DNA of 64,000 nucleotides from Streptomyces peucetius (GCF_025854275.1 NZ_CP107567.1:6944001-7008000); one strand, 5' to 3'; positions 44,064-53,041 are shown, counted from the stretch's first letter. Numbers and translations: made by a program. Notes: generated by a model from the sequence alone, not told the origin.

Positions 44064-45071
44064 ATGCCACGCCCGTTCACACTGTTCACCGGCCAGTGGG
44101 CCGATCTGCCGCTCGAGGAGGTCTGCTCGCTCGCGCGGGACTTCGGCTACGACGGTCTGGAACTCGCCTGCTGGGGAGACCACTTCGAGGTCGACAAGGC
44201 CCTCGCCGATCCGTCCTACCTGGACGGGCGGCACGCGCTGCTGGAGAAGTACGGCCTCAAGTGTTGGGCGATCTCCAACCATCTGGTCGGCCAGGCCGTC
44301 TGCGACAACCCGATCGACGAGCGTCATCAGGGCATCCTGCCCGCCCGGATCTGGGGCGACGGCGAGCCCGAGGGCGTCCGGCAGCGGGCGGCGGCCGAGC
44401 TGAAGGACACCGCGCGCGCCGCGGCGGCCTTCGGCGTCGACACCGTGATCGGCTTCACCGGATCGTCCATCTGGCATCTCGTCGCGATGTTCCCGCCCGT
44501 GCCGGAGCGCATGATCGAGCGCGGCTACGAGGACTTCGCCGAACGCTGGAACCCGATCCTCGACGTCTTCGACACCGAGGGCGTCCGCTTCGCCCACGAG
44601 GTCCATCCCAGCGAGATCGCCTACGACTACTGGACCACCAAACGAGCCCTGGAGGCGGTGGACAACCGGCCGGCCTTCGGTCTCAACTTCGACCCGAGCC
44701 ACTTCGTCTGGCAGGACCTGGACCCGGTGGGCTTCCTGTACGACTTCCGCGACCGGATCTACCACGTGGACTGCAAGGAGGCCCGCAAGCGTCTGGACGG
44801 GCGCAACGGGCGGCTCGGCTCCCATCTGCCGTGGGGAGACCCGCGGCGCGGCTGGGACTTCGTCTCCGCCGGGCACGGTGACGTGCCCTGGGAGGACGTA
44901 TTCCGGATGCTGCGTTCGATCGGTTACGACGGCCCCATCTCGGTGGAGTGGGAGGACGCCGGGATGGACCGTCTCATGGGCGCGCCACAAGCGCTTGCCG
45001 ATCTGAAGCGGTACGACTTCGAGCCGCCGACCGCATCCTTCGACGCCGCCTTCGGGGGCGGCGAGAACTAG
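44064..45071 (+). CDS. Sugar phosphate isomerase/epimerase (xylose isomerase-like TIM barrel)
   Basis: 335 residues, ATG with GGAGG upstream. [20 protein letters not shown] and [14 protein letters not shown] open the barrel; metal ligands are expected in [14 protein letters not shown] (Glu), [12 protein letters not shown] (Asp/His), [10 protein letters not shown] (Asp, His) and [11 protein letters not shown] (Glu). The family covers IolE/IolI, hydroxypyruvate isomerases and 3-keto-glucose-type enzymes. Coupled in position to the Gfo/Idh gene, so dehydrogenation followed by isomerisation is plausible. Confidence 0.92.
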   Translation: MPRPFTLFTGQWADLPLEEVCSLARDFGYDGLELACWGDHFEVDKALADPSYLDGRHALLEKYGLKCWAISNHLVGQAVCDNPIDERHQGILPARIWGDGEPEGVRQRAAAELKDTARAAAAFGVDTVIGFTGSSIWHLVAMFPPVPERMIERGYEDFAERWNPILDVFDTEGVRFAHEVHPSEIAYDYWTTKRALEAVDNRPAFGLNFDPSHFVWQDLDPVGFLYDFRDRIYHVDCKEARKRLDGRNGRLGSHLPWGDPRRGWDFVSAGHGDVPWEDVFRMLRSIGYDGPISVEWEDAGMDRLMGAPQALADLKRYDFEPPTASFDAAFGGGEN

Positions 45072-45136
45072 AACAGGCCAGGTCCGGGCCCGGTGGGGGC
45101 AGTTGCCGCCGGGCCGGTCCGGGCTGCCCGGGTCCG

Positions 45137-45182
45137 CCTTTGTCCTGTGCTGGGAAAAAGTTCAACTTCTCCGCTGCACAAA
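45137..45182 (+). promoter_or_regulatory. Promoter/operator region of the secreted sugar dehydrogenase fusion
   Basis: CCTTTGT at 45137 and ACAAAGG (about 45176-45182) form an inverted repeat around AAGTTCAACTT, itself a small palindrome. The 25-bp part 45138-45162 shares 19 bases with the ROK promoter element. The 240-bp gap 45072-45311 thus starts a second transcription unit under the same control. Confidence 0.55.
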
Positions 45183-45311
45183 GGCTTTCCGTCCAGGACG
45201 AACCCGGCTACGGTCCCATCTCGTGTACACGACATAGGTGGTTCGGGAGTGACGGCGCACTCCGGTTCCACGGCACACCGCCCGTTCGACCGGCATTACC
45301 GGAGGACATCC

Positions 45312-48300
45312 GTGCACAGAACAAGGCCCAGAGGCCGCAAGGCACTCGCACTGCTCACCGGCGGCCTTCTCGCCGCCACCTCGCTGGCCCTCACCGCGCC
45401 GACCACCGCGTCCGCCGCCGACCCCGAAGCGGCCGTCTCCGCGGCTGCCGACGAATTCCAGCAGGTCACCCTCGCCAAGGGCGGGGAGGAGACCGGCGAG
45501 CCCATGTCGCTGGCCGTGCTGCCCGACCGCAGCGTGCTCCACACCTCGCGCAGCGGCGAGCTGCGGATGACGGACGCGGCCGGCAACACCCGCGTCGTCG
45601 GCACCGTCCCCGTCTACTCGCACGACGAAGAGGGCCTCCAAGGCGTCGGCCTGGACCCGAACTTCGAGCAGAACCGTTTCATTTACCTCTACTACGCGCC
45701 GCCCATGGACACCCCCACGGGAGACGCCCCCAATGAGGGCACCGCGGCGGACTTCGCGAAGTTCGACGGCGTCAACCGGCTCTCCCGGTTCGTCCTGGGC
45801 GAGGACGGCACGCTGGACAACGCCAGCGAGAAGAAGATCATCGACATCCCGGCGACCCGCGGCATCTGCTGCCACGTCGGCGGCGACATCGACTTCGACG
45901 CCGAGGGCAACCTCTATCTGTCGACCGGCGACGACTCCAACCCCTTCGCCTCCGACGGCTACACGCCCATCGACGACCGTCCCGGCCGCAACCCCGCCTA
46001 CGACGCCCGCCGCACCTCCGGCAACACCAACGACCTGCGCGGCAAGATCCTGCGCATCAAGGTCAACGACGACGGCTCGTACTCCATCCCCGAGGGCAAC
46101 CTCTTCGCCCCCGGCACGGAGAAGACCCGTCCCGAGATCTACGCCATGGGCTTCCGCAACCCGTTCCGCTTCAGCGTCGACAAGAAGACCGGCATCCTCT
46201 ACGTCGGCGACTACGGTCCCGACGCCGGCACCGCCGACCCGAAGCGCGGCCCGGCCGGCCAGGTCGAGTTCGCCCGCGTCACCGGCCCCGGCAACTTCGG
46301 CTGGCCCTTCTGCACCGGCGACAACGACCCCTACGTCGACTACGACTTCGCCACCAAGACCTCCGGCGCCACCTTCGACTGCGCCAACCTGAAGAACACC
46401 TCGCCGCACAACACCGGCCTCGTCGACCTGCCGCCCGCGCAGCCGGCCTGGATCCCGTACGACGGCGGCTCCGTCCCCGAGTTCGGCAGCGGCTCCGAGT
46501 CCCCGATGGGCGGACCGGTCTACCACTACGACGCCGGCCTCGACTCCCCGGTGAAGTTCCCCGAGGAGTACGACGGCGACTTCTTCGCCGGTGAGTTCGG
46601 CCGGCGCTGGATCAAGCGCATCGAGACGGCGGAGGACGGCACCGTCCAGTCGATCAACCCCGTCCCGTGGACCGGCACCCAGGTCATGGACATGGCCTTC
46701 GGCCCGGACGGCGCGCTGTACGTCCTCGACTACGGCACCGCCTGGTTCGGCGGCGACGAGAACGCCGGCCTCTACCGCATCGAGAACGCCACCGGCGGAC
46801 GCTCACCCATCGCCGAGGCATCCGCGGACAAGACGTCCGGCCAGGCGCCGCTGCGCGTCACCTTCTCCGCCGCCGGGACCACCGACGCGGACGGAGACTC
46901 CCTCGCCTACAGCTGGGACTTCGGCGACGGGAACACCTCCACCGAGGCGAACCCCGTCCACACGTACGCCGAGAACGGCACCTACACCGCCACCGTCACC
47001 GCCAAGGACCCGACGGGCCGCACCGGCTCCGCCAGCGTCCACGTCGTCGTCGGCAACACCGCACCCGAGGTCAAGCTCGAACTGCCCGCCGACGGCGCGC
47101 TGTTCGACTTCGGTGACGACATCCCGTTCAAGGTGACCGTCACCGATCCCGAGGACGGCACCGTCGACTGCGCCAAGGTCACGGTCAACTACATCCTCGG
47201 CCACGACAGCCACGGCCACCCCATCACCTCGGCCAAGGGCTGCGAAGGCGTCATCAAGACCTCCGCGGACGGCGGCCACGACCCGAACGCCAACATCTTC
47301 GGCGTCCTCGACGCCGAGTACACCGACGGCGGAGGCGGTGGCCAGGCCGCGCTGACCAGCCACGACCAGGCGAAGCTGCAGCCCCGCCACCGGCAGGCCG
47401 AGCACTTCGACGACCAGTCGGGCATCAACACCTTCGACAAGGCCGCGGCCCACGGCGGGAAGACCGTCGGCGACATCCACAACGGCGACTGGATCTCCTT
47501 CGACACGTACAACCTGGCCGGCTCCAAGAAGCTCACCGCCCGGGTCTCCTCCGGCGGCTCCGGCGGCATCCTCGAGGTGCGCTCCGGTTCCGTCGACGGC
47601 AAGCTCCTCGGCTCCGCGGCGGTCCCCGTCACCGGCAGCTGGGAGACCTTCCAGGACATCGACGTACCCCTGCGGGGCGCCACCGGGAGGACCACGAAGC
47701 TCTTCCTGGTCTTCAAGGGCGGCGCGGGAGCTTTGTACGACGTGGACGACTTCAAGCTCTCCGACACCCCGGTCGACCGCACCGCCAACCGCGTCCTGGT
47801 CTTCTCCAAGACCTCCGGATTCCGCCACGACTCCATCCCGGCCGGCGTCGCCGCACTGAAGGAACTCGGCGCGAGCGGCGACATCACCGTCGACGCCACC
47901 GAGGCGGCGGGCCAGTTCACCGCCACCAACCTCGCCCGCTACGACGCCGTCGTCTTCCTCTCCACCACCGGTGACGTCCTGAACGCCGACCAGCAGAAGG
48001 CGTTCGAGGACTACGTCGCCGCCGGCGGCGGCTACATGGGCGTCCACGCGGCCGCCGACACCGAGTACGAGTGGGAGTTCTACGGCGGCCTCGTCGGCGC
48101 CTACTTCGACTCCCACCCGCAGATCCAGCCCGCGACCGTCCGCGTCGAGGACCACGACCACCCGGCCACCGCCCACATCGACGGCCCCTGGGAGCGCACC
48201 GACGAGTGGTACAACTACCGCACCAACCCGCGTGAGCAGGCCCGCGTGCTCGCCACCCTCGACGAGACCACCTACGAGGGCGGCACCATGAAGGGCGACC

Positions 48301-49007
48301 ACCCGATCGCCTGGTGCCAGGCGTACGAGGGCGGCCGCGCCTTCTACACCGGCGGCGGCCACACCAAGGAGTCGTACGCCGAGCCGGCCTTCCGCAAGCA
48401 CCTCCTCGGCGGCCTGCGGTACGCGACCGGACAGGTGAAGGCCGACTGCAAGCCCCGCACCGGCTACCGCGCCATCTTCAACGGCGAGACGCTGGACGGC
48501 TGGAAGCAGGCCGGACCGGGCAGCTTCGACGTCGTCGACGGTGAACTGCACACCAAGGGCGGCATGGGCATGCTCTGGTACCAGGCCAAGGAGCTCGGCT
48601 CGTACTCGCTGAAGCTCGACTGGAAGATGGCAGGCGACGACAACTCGGGTGTCTTCGTCGGCTTCCCCGCCTCCGACGACCCGTGGTCCGCGGTGAACAA
48701 CGGCTACGAGATCCAGATCGACGCCACCGACGCCGCCGACCGCACCACCGGCGCGGTCTACGGCTTCCAGTCGGCGAACATCGAGGCCCGCGACGCGGCC
48801 CTGAAGCCGCCCGGCCAGTGGAACAGCTACGAGATCCGGGTCCAGGGCGAGCGTCTGCAGGTCTTCCTCAACGGAGAGAAGATCAACGACTTCACCAACA
48901 CCGACCCGGCCCGCAGCCTCAAGGACGGCTACATCGGCATCCAGAACCACGGGGCCGACGACCAGGTGTCCTTCCGGAACATCCAGCTGAAGAAACTGCC
49001 CTCGTAG
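45312..49007 (+). CDS. Secreted multidomain sugar dehydrogenase/ThuA/3-keto-disaccharide hydrolase-like fusion
   Basis: 1231 residues from GTG 45312, behind GGAGGACAT. Order: Sec signal peptide (1-36); PQQ-type glucose/sorbosone dehydrogenase propeller (about 45-495; GLQGVGLDPNFEQNRFIYLY, GGDIDFDAEGNLYLSTGDDS); PKD domain (about 498-585; YSWDFGDGNTSTEANP); a second beta domain; CBM6-like carbohydrate-binding module (about 690-815); ThuA domain (about 828-1040; ALLFSKT-like RVLVFSKTSGFRHDSIP, MGVHAAADTEYEW); and a C-terminal DUF1080/3-keto-disaccharide hydrolase concanavalin-like domain (about 1053-1231; IFNGETLDGWKQ, GYIGIQNHG). It likely oxidises or cleaves glycosides outside the cell. ThuA-like and DUF1080 domains both belong to 3-keto-sugar metabolism. 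Confidence 0.93.
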   Translation: MHRTRPRGRKALALLTGGLLAATSLALTAPTTASAADPEAAVSAAADEFQQVTLAKGGEETGEPMSLAVLPDRSVLHTSRSGELRMTDAAGNTRVVGTVPVYSHDEEGLQGVGLDPNFEQNRFIYLYYAPPMDTPTGDAPNEGTAADFAKFDGVNRLSRFVLGEDGTLDNASEKKIIDIPATRGICCHVGGDIDFDAEGNLYLSTGDDSNPFASDGYTPIDDRPGRNPAYDARRTSGNTNDLRGKILRIKVNDDGSYSIPEGNLFAPGTEKTRPEIYAMGFRNPFRFSVDKKTGILYVGDYGPDAGTADPKRGPAGQVEFARVTGPGNFGWPFCTGDNDPYVDYDFATKTSGATFDCANLKNTSPHNTGLVDLPPAQPAWIPYDGGSVPEFGSGSESPMGGPVYHYDAGLDSPVKFPEEYDGDFFAGEFGRRWIKRIETAEDGTVQSINPVPWTGTQVMDMAFGPDGALYVLDYGTAWFGGDENAGLYRIENATGGRSPIAEASADKTSGQAPLRVTFSAAGTTDADGDSLAYSWDFGDGNTSTEANPVHTYAENGTYTATVTAKDPTGRTGSASVHVVVGNTAPEVKLELPADGALFDFGDDIPFKVTVTDPEDGTVDCAKVTVNYILGHDSHGHPITSAKGCEGVIKTSADGGHDPNANIFGVLDAEYTDGGGGGQAALTSHDQAKLQPRHRQAEHFDDQSGINTFDKAAAHGGKTVGDIHNGDWISFDTYNLAGSKKLTARVSSGGSGGILEVRSGSVDGKLLGSAAVPVTGSWETFQDIDVPLRGATGRTTKLFLVFKGGAGALYDVDDFKLSDTPVDRTANRVLVFSKTSGFRHDSIPAGVAALKELGASGDITVDATEAAGQFTATNLARYDAVVFLSTTGDVLNADQQKAFEDYVAAGGGYMGVHAAADTEYEWEFYGGLVGAYFDSHPQIQPATVRVEDHDHPATAHIDGPWERTDEWYNYRTNPREQARVLATLDETTYEGGTMKGDHPIAWCQAYEGGRAFYTGGGHTKESYAEPAFRKHLLGGLRYATGQVKADCKPRTGYRAIFNGETLDGWKQAGPGSFDVVDGELHTKGGMGMLWYQAKELGSYSLKLDWKMAGDDNSGVFVGFPASDDPWSAVNNGYEIQIDATDAADRTTGAVYGFQSANIEARDAALKPPGQWNSYEIRVQGERLQVFLNGEKINDFTNTDPARSLKDGYIGIQNHGADDQVSFRNIQLKKLPS

Positions 49008-49038
49008 GCCCCTGGGCCAGGGCCGCCCCAAGAGCCGG

Positions 49039-49074
49039 CGGCGGGCGGGGAGGCGCCGTACCCCCCGCCCGCCG
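49039..49074. terminator. 12-bp stem hairpin behind the secreted fusion gene
   Basis: CGGCGGGCGGGG (49039-49050) pairs exactly with 49063-49074 around a 12-base loop. It may end the transcript of the secreted fusion or act as an attenuator before the ebo-like genes at 49118. Confidence 0.55.
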
Positions 49075-49117
49075 TCCTCCACCCCATCGCAACAACCACC
49101 TGGCAGGGAGGCAGCCC

Positions 49118-50236
49118 GTGACAGACGGGAACGCACGCACCGGAGTCTGGTTCGTCGGAGCACGCGGTTCAGTGGCCACCACGGCGGTCGCCGGATGCGC
49201 GGCGGTCACCGCCGGACTGCACCCGCCCACCGGCATGGTCACGGAAACCCCGGCCTTCACCGGTACCGGGCTGCCCGCCCTGCACTCACTCGTCTTCGGC
49301 GGACACGACACCGCCCACTGCCCGCTGCCCAAGCGCGCCGAACACCTCACCGACGCGGGCGTCCTGCCGCACGGGCTCGCCTCCGCGGTCCGGGCCGATC
49401 TGGAGGCCGCCGACCGTGAGATACGTCCCGGCGGGCCCGGCGCCGGCGACACCCGCACCGACGAGGAACTGATCGCCGCGTTCGCGGACGACATGACGTC
49501 CTTCAAGGAGCGTCTCGGGCTCGCCCGGGTCGTCGTCGTGGGCGTCTCCTCCACCGAACCCCTCCCTGAGGCGGGCGCGCTGCGGCTGCCGCCCAGCTCG
49601 CTCTACGCGGCCGCCGCCGTGCGGGCCGGCTGCCCCTACGTCAACTTCACCCCCTCCACCGGGCTCCGCACCGAAGCCCTCACCGACACCGTCGCGGCCA
49701 GTGGACTTCCCCACGCCGGCCGCGACGGCAAGACCGGCCAGACGCTGCTGCGGTCGGTGCTCGCGCCGATGTTCCTGCAACGCGCCCTTTCCGTCAGGGC
49801 GTGGTCGGGCACGAACCTGCTGGGCGGCGGCGACGGTGCGGCGCTCGCCGACCCGGCCGCGGCCGCGGCGAAGAACGCCGGCAAGGAACGCGTCCTCGCG
49901 GACACCCTCGGCCATACACCGGAGGGCGAGGTCCACATCGACGACGTCCCCGCGCTCGGCGACTGGAAGACCGCCTGGGACCACATCGCCTTCGACGGCT
50001 TCCTCGGCTCCCGGATGATCCTCCAGACCATCTGGCAGGGATGCGACTCCGCTCTCGCGGCCCCCCTGGTCCTCGACCTGGCCCGTCTGCTGGCCCGCGC
50101 CCACGAGGCGGGCCTGGCCGGGCCGCTGCCCGAACTCGGCTTCTACTTCAAGGACCCGGACGGCGGCCCGGCGGGCCTGTCCGAACAGTTCACGGCCCTG
50201 CTGTCCTTCGCGGACCGCCTGCGGGAGGCGCGGTGA
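49118..50236 (+). CDS. Inositol-3-phosphate synthase family protein
   Basis: 372 residues from GTG 49118 with GGGAGG upstream. VWFVGARGSVATTAVAGCAA is the NAD-binding loop in the place of the usual GxGGxN; YVNFTPSTGLRTEAL, DGKTGQTLLRSVLAPMF, SGTNLLGGGDG, DDVPALGDWKTAWDHIAF and LGSRMILQTIWQGCDSALAA are the blocks of myo-inositol-1-phosphate synthases, including the catalytic lysines. Divergent from the housekeeping actinobacterial enzyme, it may make another cyclitol phosphate. It occupies the place that the sugar-phosphate cyclase EboD has in ebo clusters. Overlaps the prenyltransferase gene by four bases. Confidence 0.85.
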   Translation: MTDGNARTGVWFVGARGSVATTAVAGCAAVTAGLHPPTGMVTETPAFTGTGLPALHSLVFGGHDTAHCPLPKRAEHLTDAGVLPHGLASAVRADLEAADREIRPGGPGAGDTRTDEELIAAFADDMTSFKERLGLARVVVVGVSSTEPLPEAGALRLPPSSLYAAAAVRAGCPYVNFTPSTGLRTEALTDTVAASGLPHAGRDGKTGQTLLRSVLAPMFLQRALSVRAWSGTNLLGGGDGAALADPAAAAAKNAGKERVLADTLGHTPEGEVHIDDVPALGDWKTAWDHIAFDGFLGSRMILQTIWQGCDSALAAPLVLDLARLLARAHEAGLAGPLPELGFYFKDPDGGPAGLSEQFTALLSFADRLREAR

Positions 50237-51492
50237 TCCGCTTCCTGCTCTCCCGGGCACGCTTGCGGGACTGGGCCGAACTGCTGCGGGTGTCGGCGCT
50301 GTTCACGGTGCCGGGCGACGCCCTCGCGGGCGCGGCCGCGGCCGGGCTGCGCCCCAACCGGGGCACGGCGTACGCGGTGGGCGCGTCGCTCTGCCTGTAC
50401 GAGGCGGGCATGGCGCTCAACGACTGGTCCGACCGCGAGGAGGACGCCGTCGACCGGCCGCACCGCCCGATCCCCTCGGGCCGCATCACCCCGCGCGCGG
50501 CCCTGACCGCGGCCGGTGCCCTGACCGCGACGGGCCTAACCCTCGCCGCCCGCGCCGGCCGCCCCGCGTTCGCCGTGGCCACGGCCCTGTCCGCCACGGT
50601 CTGGGCCTACGACCTGCACCTGAAGCACACCCGCGCCGCCCCGGCCACGATGGCCGCGGCCCGCGGCCTGGACGTCCTTCTGGGCGCGACAGCAACGCAC
50701 TCCGCCGCGCTTGCGACGGGCGCGTCGACCGGTGCGGCACGGCGCGCAGCCGCCGCAGGGCGCCCGGGGGCAGAGCCCCTCGCCCCGCTCGCGACGGGCA
50801 TGCCGCCCCGTGCGGCGCCGCGCGCAGCTGCCGCGGGGGGCCTGGGGGCGGAGCCCCCGAGGTCCCGTCAGGGTTTCGGGAAGGGGTGGGGTGGGGGACT
50901 TTCCACCTCGGCCGGCGCCGTCCGCGCCGCCGGCTCGCCCCGGCCGGGTGCGTCCGGGCCCGCGGCTGGCGCCCCGCTCGCGGGCATGCCGCCCCGCGTG
51001 GCACGGCGCGCGGCTGCCGCGGGGGGTTCGGGGGCGGAACCCCCCGGGTCCCGTCAGGGTTTCGGGAAGGGGCGGGGTGGGGGACTCTCCACGCCGGCCC
51101 GGGCCGCCCGCGTCGCCGCCGCGCTCGCCGCGCACACCTACGCCGTCACCTCCGTGTCCCGCCACGAAACGCAGGGCGGCTCGACGACCACACCCCTTGC
51201 CGCACTCACCGCCACCGCCGCCCTGGGCGCCGCACTGGCCCGGCCACCCGCCGGGCCCGCCCCCGTCCTGTTCGCCGCCGCGTACCTCCGTACCGCCGTC
51301 ACGCCGTACCTCCGCGCCGCCCTCAACCCCTCCCCTCCCCTCACCCAACGCGCCGTCGGCGGCGGGATCCGCGCCATGATCCCGCTCCAGGCCGCTCTCG
51401 CCGCACGGTCCGGCGCGGGCGGCACCGGGCTCGCCGTGATGGCGCTCGTACCGATCGCCCGCAAGCTCGCGCGGAAGGTGAGCGTCACATGA
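50233..51492 (+). CDS. eboC: UbiA-family prenyltransferase-like protein (EboC type) with repeat insertion
   Basis: 419 residues from GTG 50233. LLRVSALFTVPGDALAGAAA and ALNDWSDREEDAVDRPHRPI (NDxxDxxxD) are the UbiA motifs; about seven or eight membrane helices lie on either side. Residues about 161-292 are not UbiA but a translated repeat: AGMPPR, RAAAAGG, GAEPP, SRQGFGKGWGGGLST in two to three copies. Without them the length is about 290, normal for EboC. The insert falls between membrane helices (after ARGLDVLLGATATHSAALA, before VAAALAAHTYAVTSVSRHE), so the protein may still fold. GTGA overlap on the 5' side and ATGA overlap on the 3' side couple it to its neighbours. Confidence 0.85.
   Translation: MIRFLLSRARLRDWAELLRVSALFTVPGDALAGAAAAGLRPNRGTAYAVGASLCLYEAGMALNDWSDREEDAVDRPHRPIPSGRITPRAALTAAGALTATGLTLAARAGRPAFAVATALSATVWAYDLHLKHTRAAPATMAAARGLDVLLGATATHSAALATGASTGAARRAAAAGRPGAEPLAPLATGMPPRAAPRAAAAGGLGAEPPRSRQGFGKGWGGGLSTSAGAVRAAGSPRPGASGPAAGAPLAGMPPRVARRAAAAGGSGAEPPGSRQGFGKGRGGGLSTPARAARVAAALAAHTYAVTSVSRHETQGGSTTTPLAALTATAALGAALARPPAGPAPVLFAAAYLRTAVTPYLRAALNPSPPLTQRAVGGGIRAMIPLQAALAARSGAGGTGLAVMALVPIARKLARKVSVT
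50713..51110. repeat. 186-bp tandem repeat inside the eboC-like gene
   Basis: GGGCATGCCGCCCCG at 50796 and 50982, and TCCCGTCAGGGTTTCGGG at 50863 and 51049, are both exactly 186 bp apart, that is 62 codons. A third partial copy starts near 50713. Each unit holds a palindromic GGGGGCGGAGCCCCC-type core as in dispersed Streptomyces repeats; a relative lies in the formate dehydrogenase beta gene near 24862-24903. All lengths are multiples of three, so the reading frame is kept. Confidence 0.85.
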
Positions 51493-52397
51493 GCACGAGT
51501 ACGAGTACGAGTACGAGCACGAGCACAGAGACGACCGCAGAACCACTCCGCCTCGGCTACGGCACCAACGGCCTCACCGACCTCCGTCTCGACGACGCCC
51601 TCGGCCTCCTCGCAGACCTCGGCTACGACGGCGTCGGCCTCACCCTCGACCACATGCACCTCGACCCGCTCGCCCCCGACCTCGCCGCGCGCACCAGCCG
51701 CGTCGCCCGCCGGCTCGGCGAGCTGGGCCTGACCACCACCGTCGAGACCGGCGCCCGCTACGTCCTCGACCCGCGCCGCAAGCACGGCCCGTCCCTGCTC
51801 GACCCCGACCCGGACGGCCGGGCGGCCCGCACCCGGCTGCTGGTGACCGCCGTGCAGGTCGCCGCCGACCTCGGCGCGCACGCCGTGCACTGCTTCAGCG
51901 GCATCACCCCGCCCGGCACCGACGACGACACCGCGTGGAAGCGTCTGGAGGAGGCGATCCTGCCCGTGCTCGACGCGGCCGCCTTCGCCGGTGTGCCGAT
52001 CGCGATCGAGCCCGAACCGGGCCACCTCCTCGAGAGCATCGCCGACTTCCACCACCTGCGCACGTCGCTCGGCAATCCCGCGCCCCTCGGTCTGACCCTG
52101 GACATCGGCCACTGCCGGTGCCTGGAGCCGGACTCGCCCGAGGAATGTGTCCGCGCGGCCGCGCCGTGGCTGCGGCATGTGCAGATCGAGGACATGCGCC
52201 GCGGGGTGCACGAACATCTGCCGTTCGGTGAAGGGGAGATCGACTTCCCGCCCGTGCTGGCGGCGCTCGCCGCCACCGGCTACCAGGGCCTCACGGTCGT
52301 CGAGCTGCCCCGCCACTCCCACGCGGGCCCCGAACTGGCCCGCCGGTCCATCGAGTTCCTCCGCACCGCAGTCACGAAGGGAGCACCGGCACCGTGA
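51489..52397 (+). CDS. Sugar phosphate isomerase/epimerase-like TIM barrel in the ebo-like set
   Basis: 302 residues. MSTSTSTSTSTSTETTAEP is encoded by a six-fold hexanucleotide repeat; the fold begins at LRLGYGTNGLTDLRLDDALG. Metal-ligand positions are likely in IAIEPEPGHLLES (Glu), LTLDIGHCRCLEPDS (Asp, His), RHVQIEDMRRGVHEHLPFGE and LTVVELPRHSHAG (Glu). Same superfamily as the enzymes at 44064, 53902 and 56527 but clearly different in sequence. ATGA overlap with eboC and GTGA overlap with eboA show tight coupling. Confidence 0.88.
   Translation: MSTSTSTSTSTSTETTAEPLRLGYGTNGLTDLRLDDALGLLADLGYDGVGLTLDHMHLDPLAPDLAARTSRVARRLGELGLTTTVETGARYVLDPRRKHGPSLLDPDPDGRAARTRLLVTAVQVAADLGAHAVHCFSGITPPGTDDDTAWKRLEEAILPVLDAAAFAGVPIAIEPEPGHLLESIADFHHLRTSLGNPAPLGLTLDIGHCRCLEPDSPEECVRAAAPWLRHVQIEDMRRGVHEHLPFGEGEIDFPPVLAALAATGYQGLTVVELPRHSHAGPELARRSIEFLRTAVTKGAPAP
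51492..51527 (+). repeat. Hexanucleotide microsatellite (AGYACR)6 in a coding start
   Basis: Six tandem AGCACG/AGTACG-type units directly behind the ATG code for Ser-Thr repeats. Slippage by whole units would keep the frame. Confidence 0.75.
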
Positions 52398-53041
52398 CGC
52401 AGACCGCACCCTGGACCCGCGCGGACGTCGGCGCCCGGCTGGCCGACGACGCCGCCCGCGCCTGGCTCGACGAGGCGCTGGCCGACGCCGCCCGGGCGGC
52501 GCAGGCGCCCCCCGTCGAGTCGTCCCCGTACACCTCGCACAGCTGGGAGCTGAGCTTCGCCGCCGCCGGGCGGCACTGCGGCCAGGACAACGCGGACGCC
52601 GTCCGTACGCTCCTGCTCGTCGAGGCCCGCGCGGGCGTCGAGACCCTGACGCGGCTCTACCGGCAGGGCAGCGCCGCAGAACGCCGCGCCGTGCTCCTGG
52701 CGCTGCCGGCCCTGGTCGACGGCCCGTGCGCCGTGCACCTCGTCGACGACGCGCTGCGCACCAACGACACCCGCCTCGTCTCGGCCGCCGTCGGCCCGTA
52801 CGCCGCCGCTCATCTCGACCCGCACGCCTGGCGGCACGCCGTCCTCAAGTGCCTGTTCACCGGCGTGCCCCTGGACGCGGTCGCGGACCTGGCCGTACGG
52901 GCGGCCGGTGACGCCGAACTCGCCCGCATGCTCACCGACTACGCCGCCGAGCGCAGCGCCGCCGGCCGCGACATCCCCCACGATCTCGAGCGCGCGCTCA
53001 CCCTGACCGGTGAGCAGCCCCAGCGGCCCCAGGAGCTGTGA
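52394..53041 (+). CDS. eboA: EboA domain-containing protein
   Basis: 215 residues, helical, no signal peptide. The best mark is WRHAVLKCLFTGVPLDAVADL, the conserved VLKCLFxGVPL block of EboA proteins, with RLVSAAVGPYAAAHLD before it. EboA has no known fold or activity; in cyanobacteria it belongs to the ebo cluster needed for export of a scytonemin precursor. GTGA overlap upstream and a one-base overlap with the TatD-like gene downstream. Confidence 0.82.
   Translation: MTQTAPWTRADVGARLADDAARAWLDEALADAARAAQAPPVESSPYTSHSWELSFAAAGRHCGQDNADAVRTLLLVEARAGVETLTRLYRQGSAAERRAVLLALPALVDGPCAVHLVDDALRTNDTRLVSAAVGPYAAAHLDPHAWRHAVLKCLFTGVPLDAVADLAVRAAGDAELARMLTDYAAERSAAGRDIPHDLERALTLTGEQPQRPQEL

Noticed and set aside
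46803..49163. 786-codon minus-strand open frame opposite the secreted fusion
   Set aside because: Antisense shadow caused by GC-rich third positions; Val/Gly/Asp-rich translation without domains.
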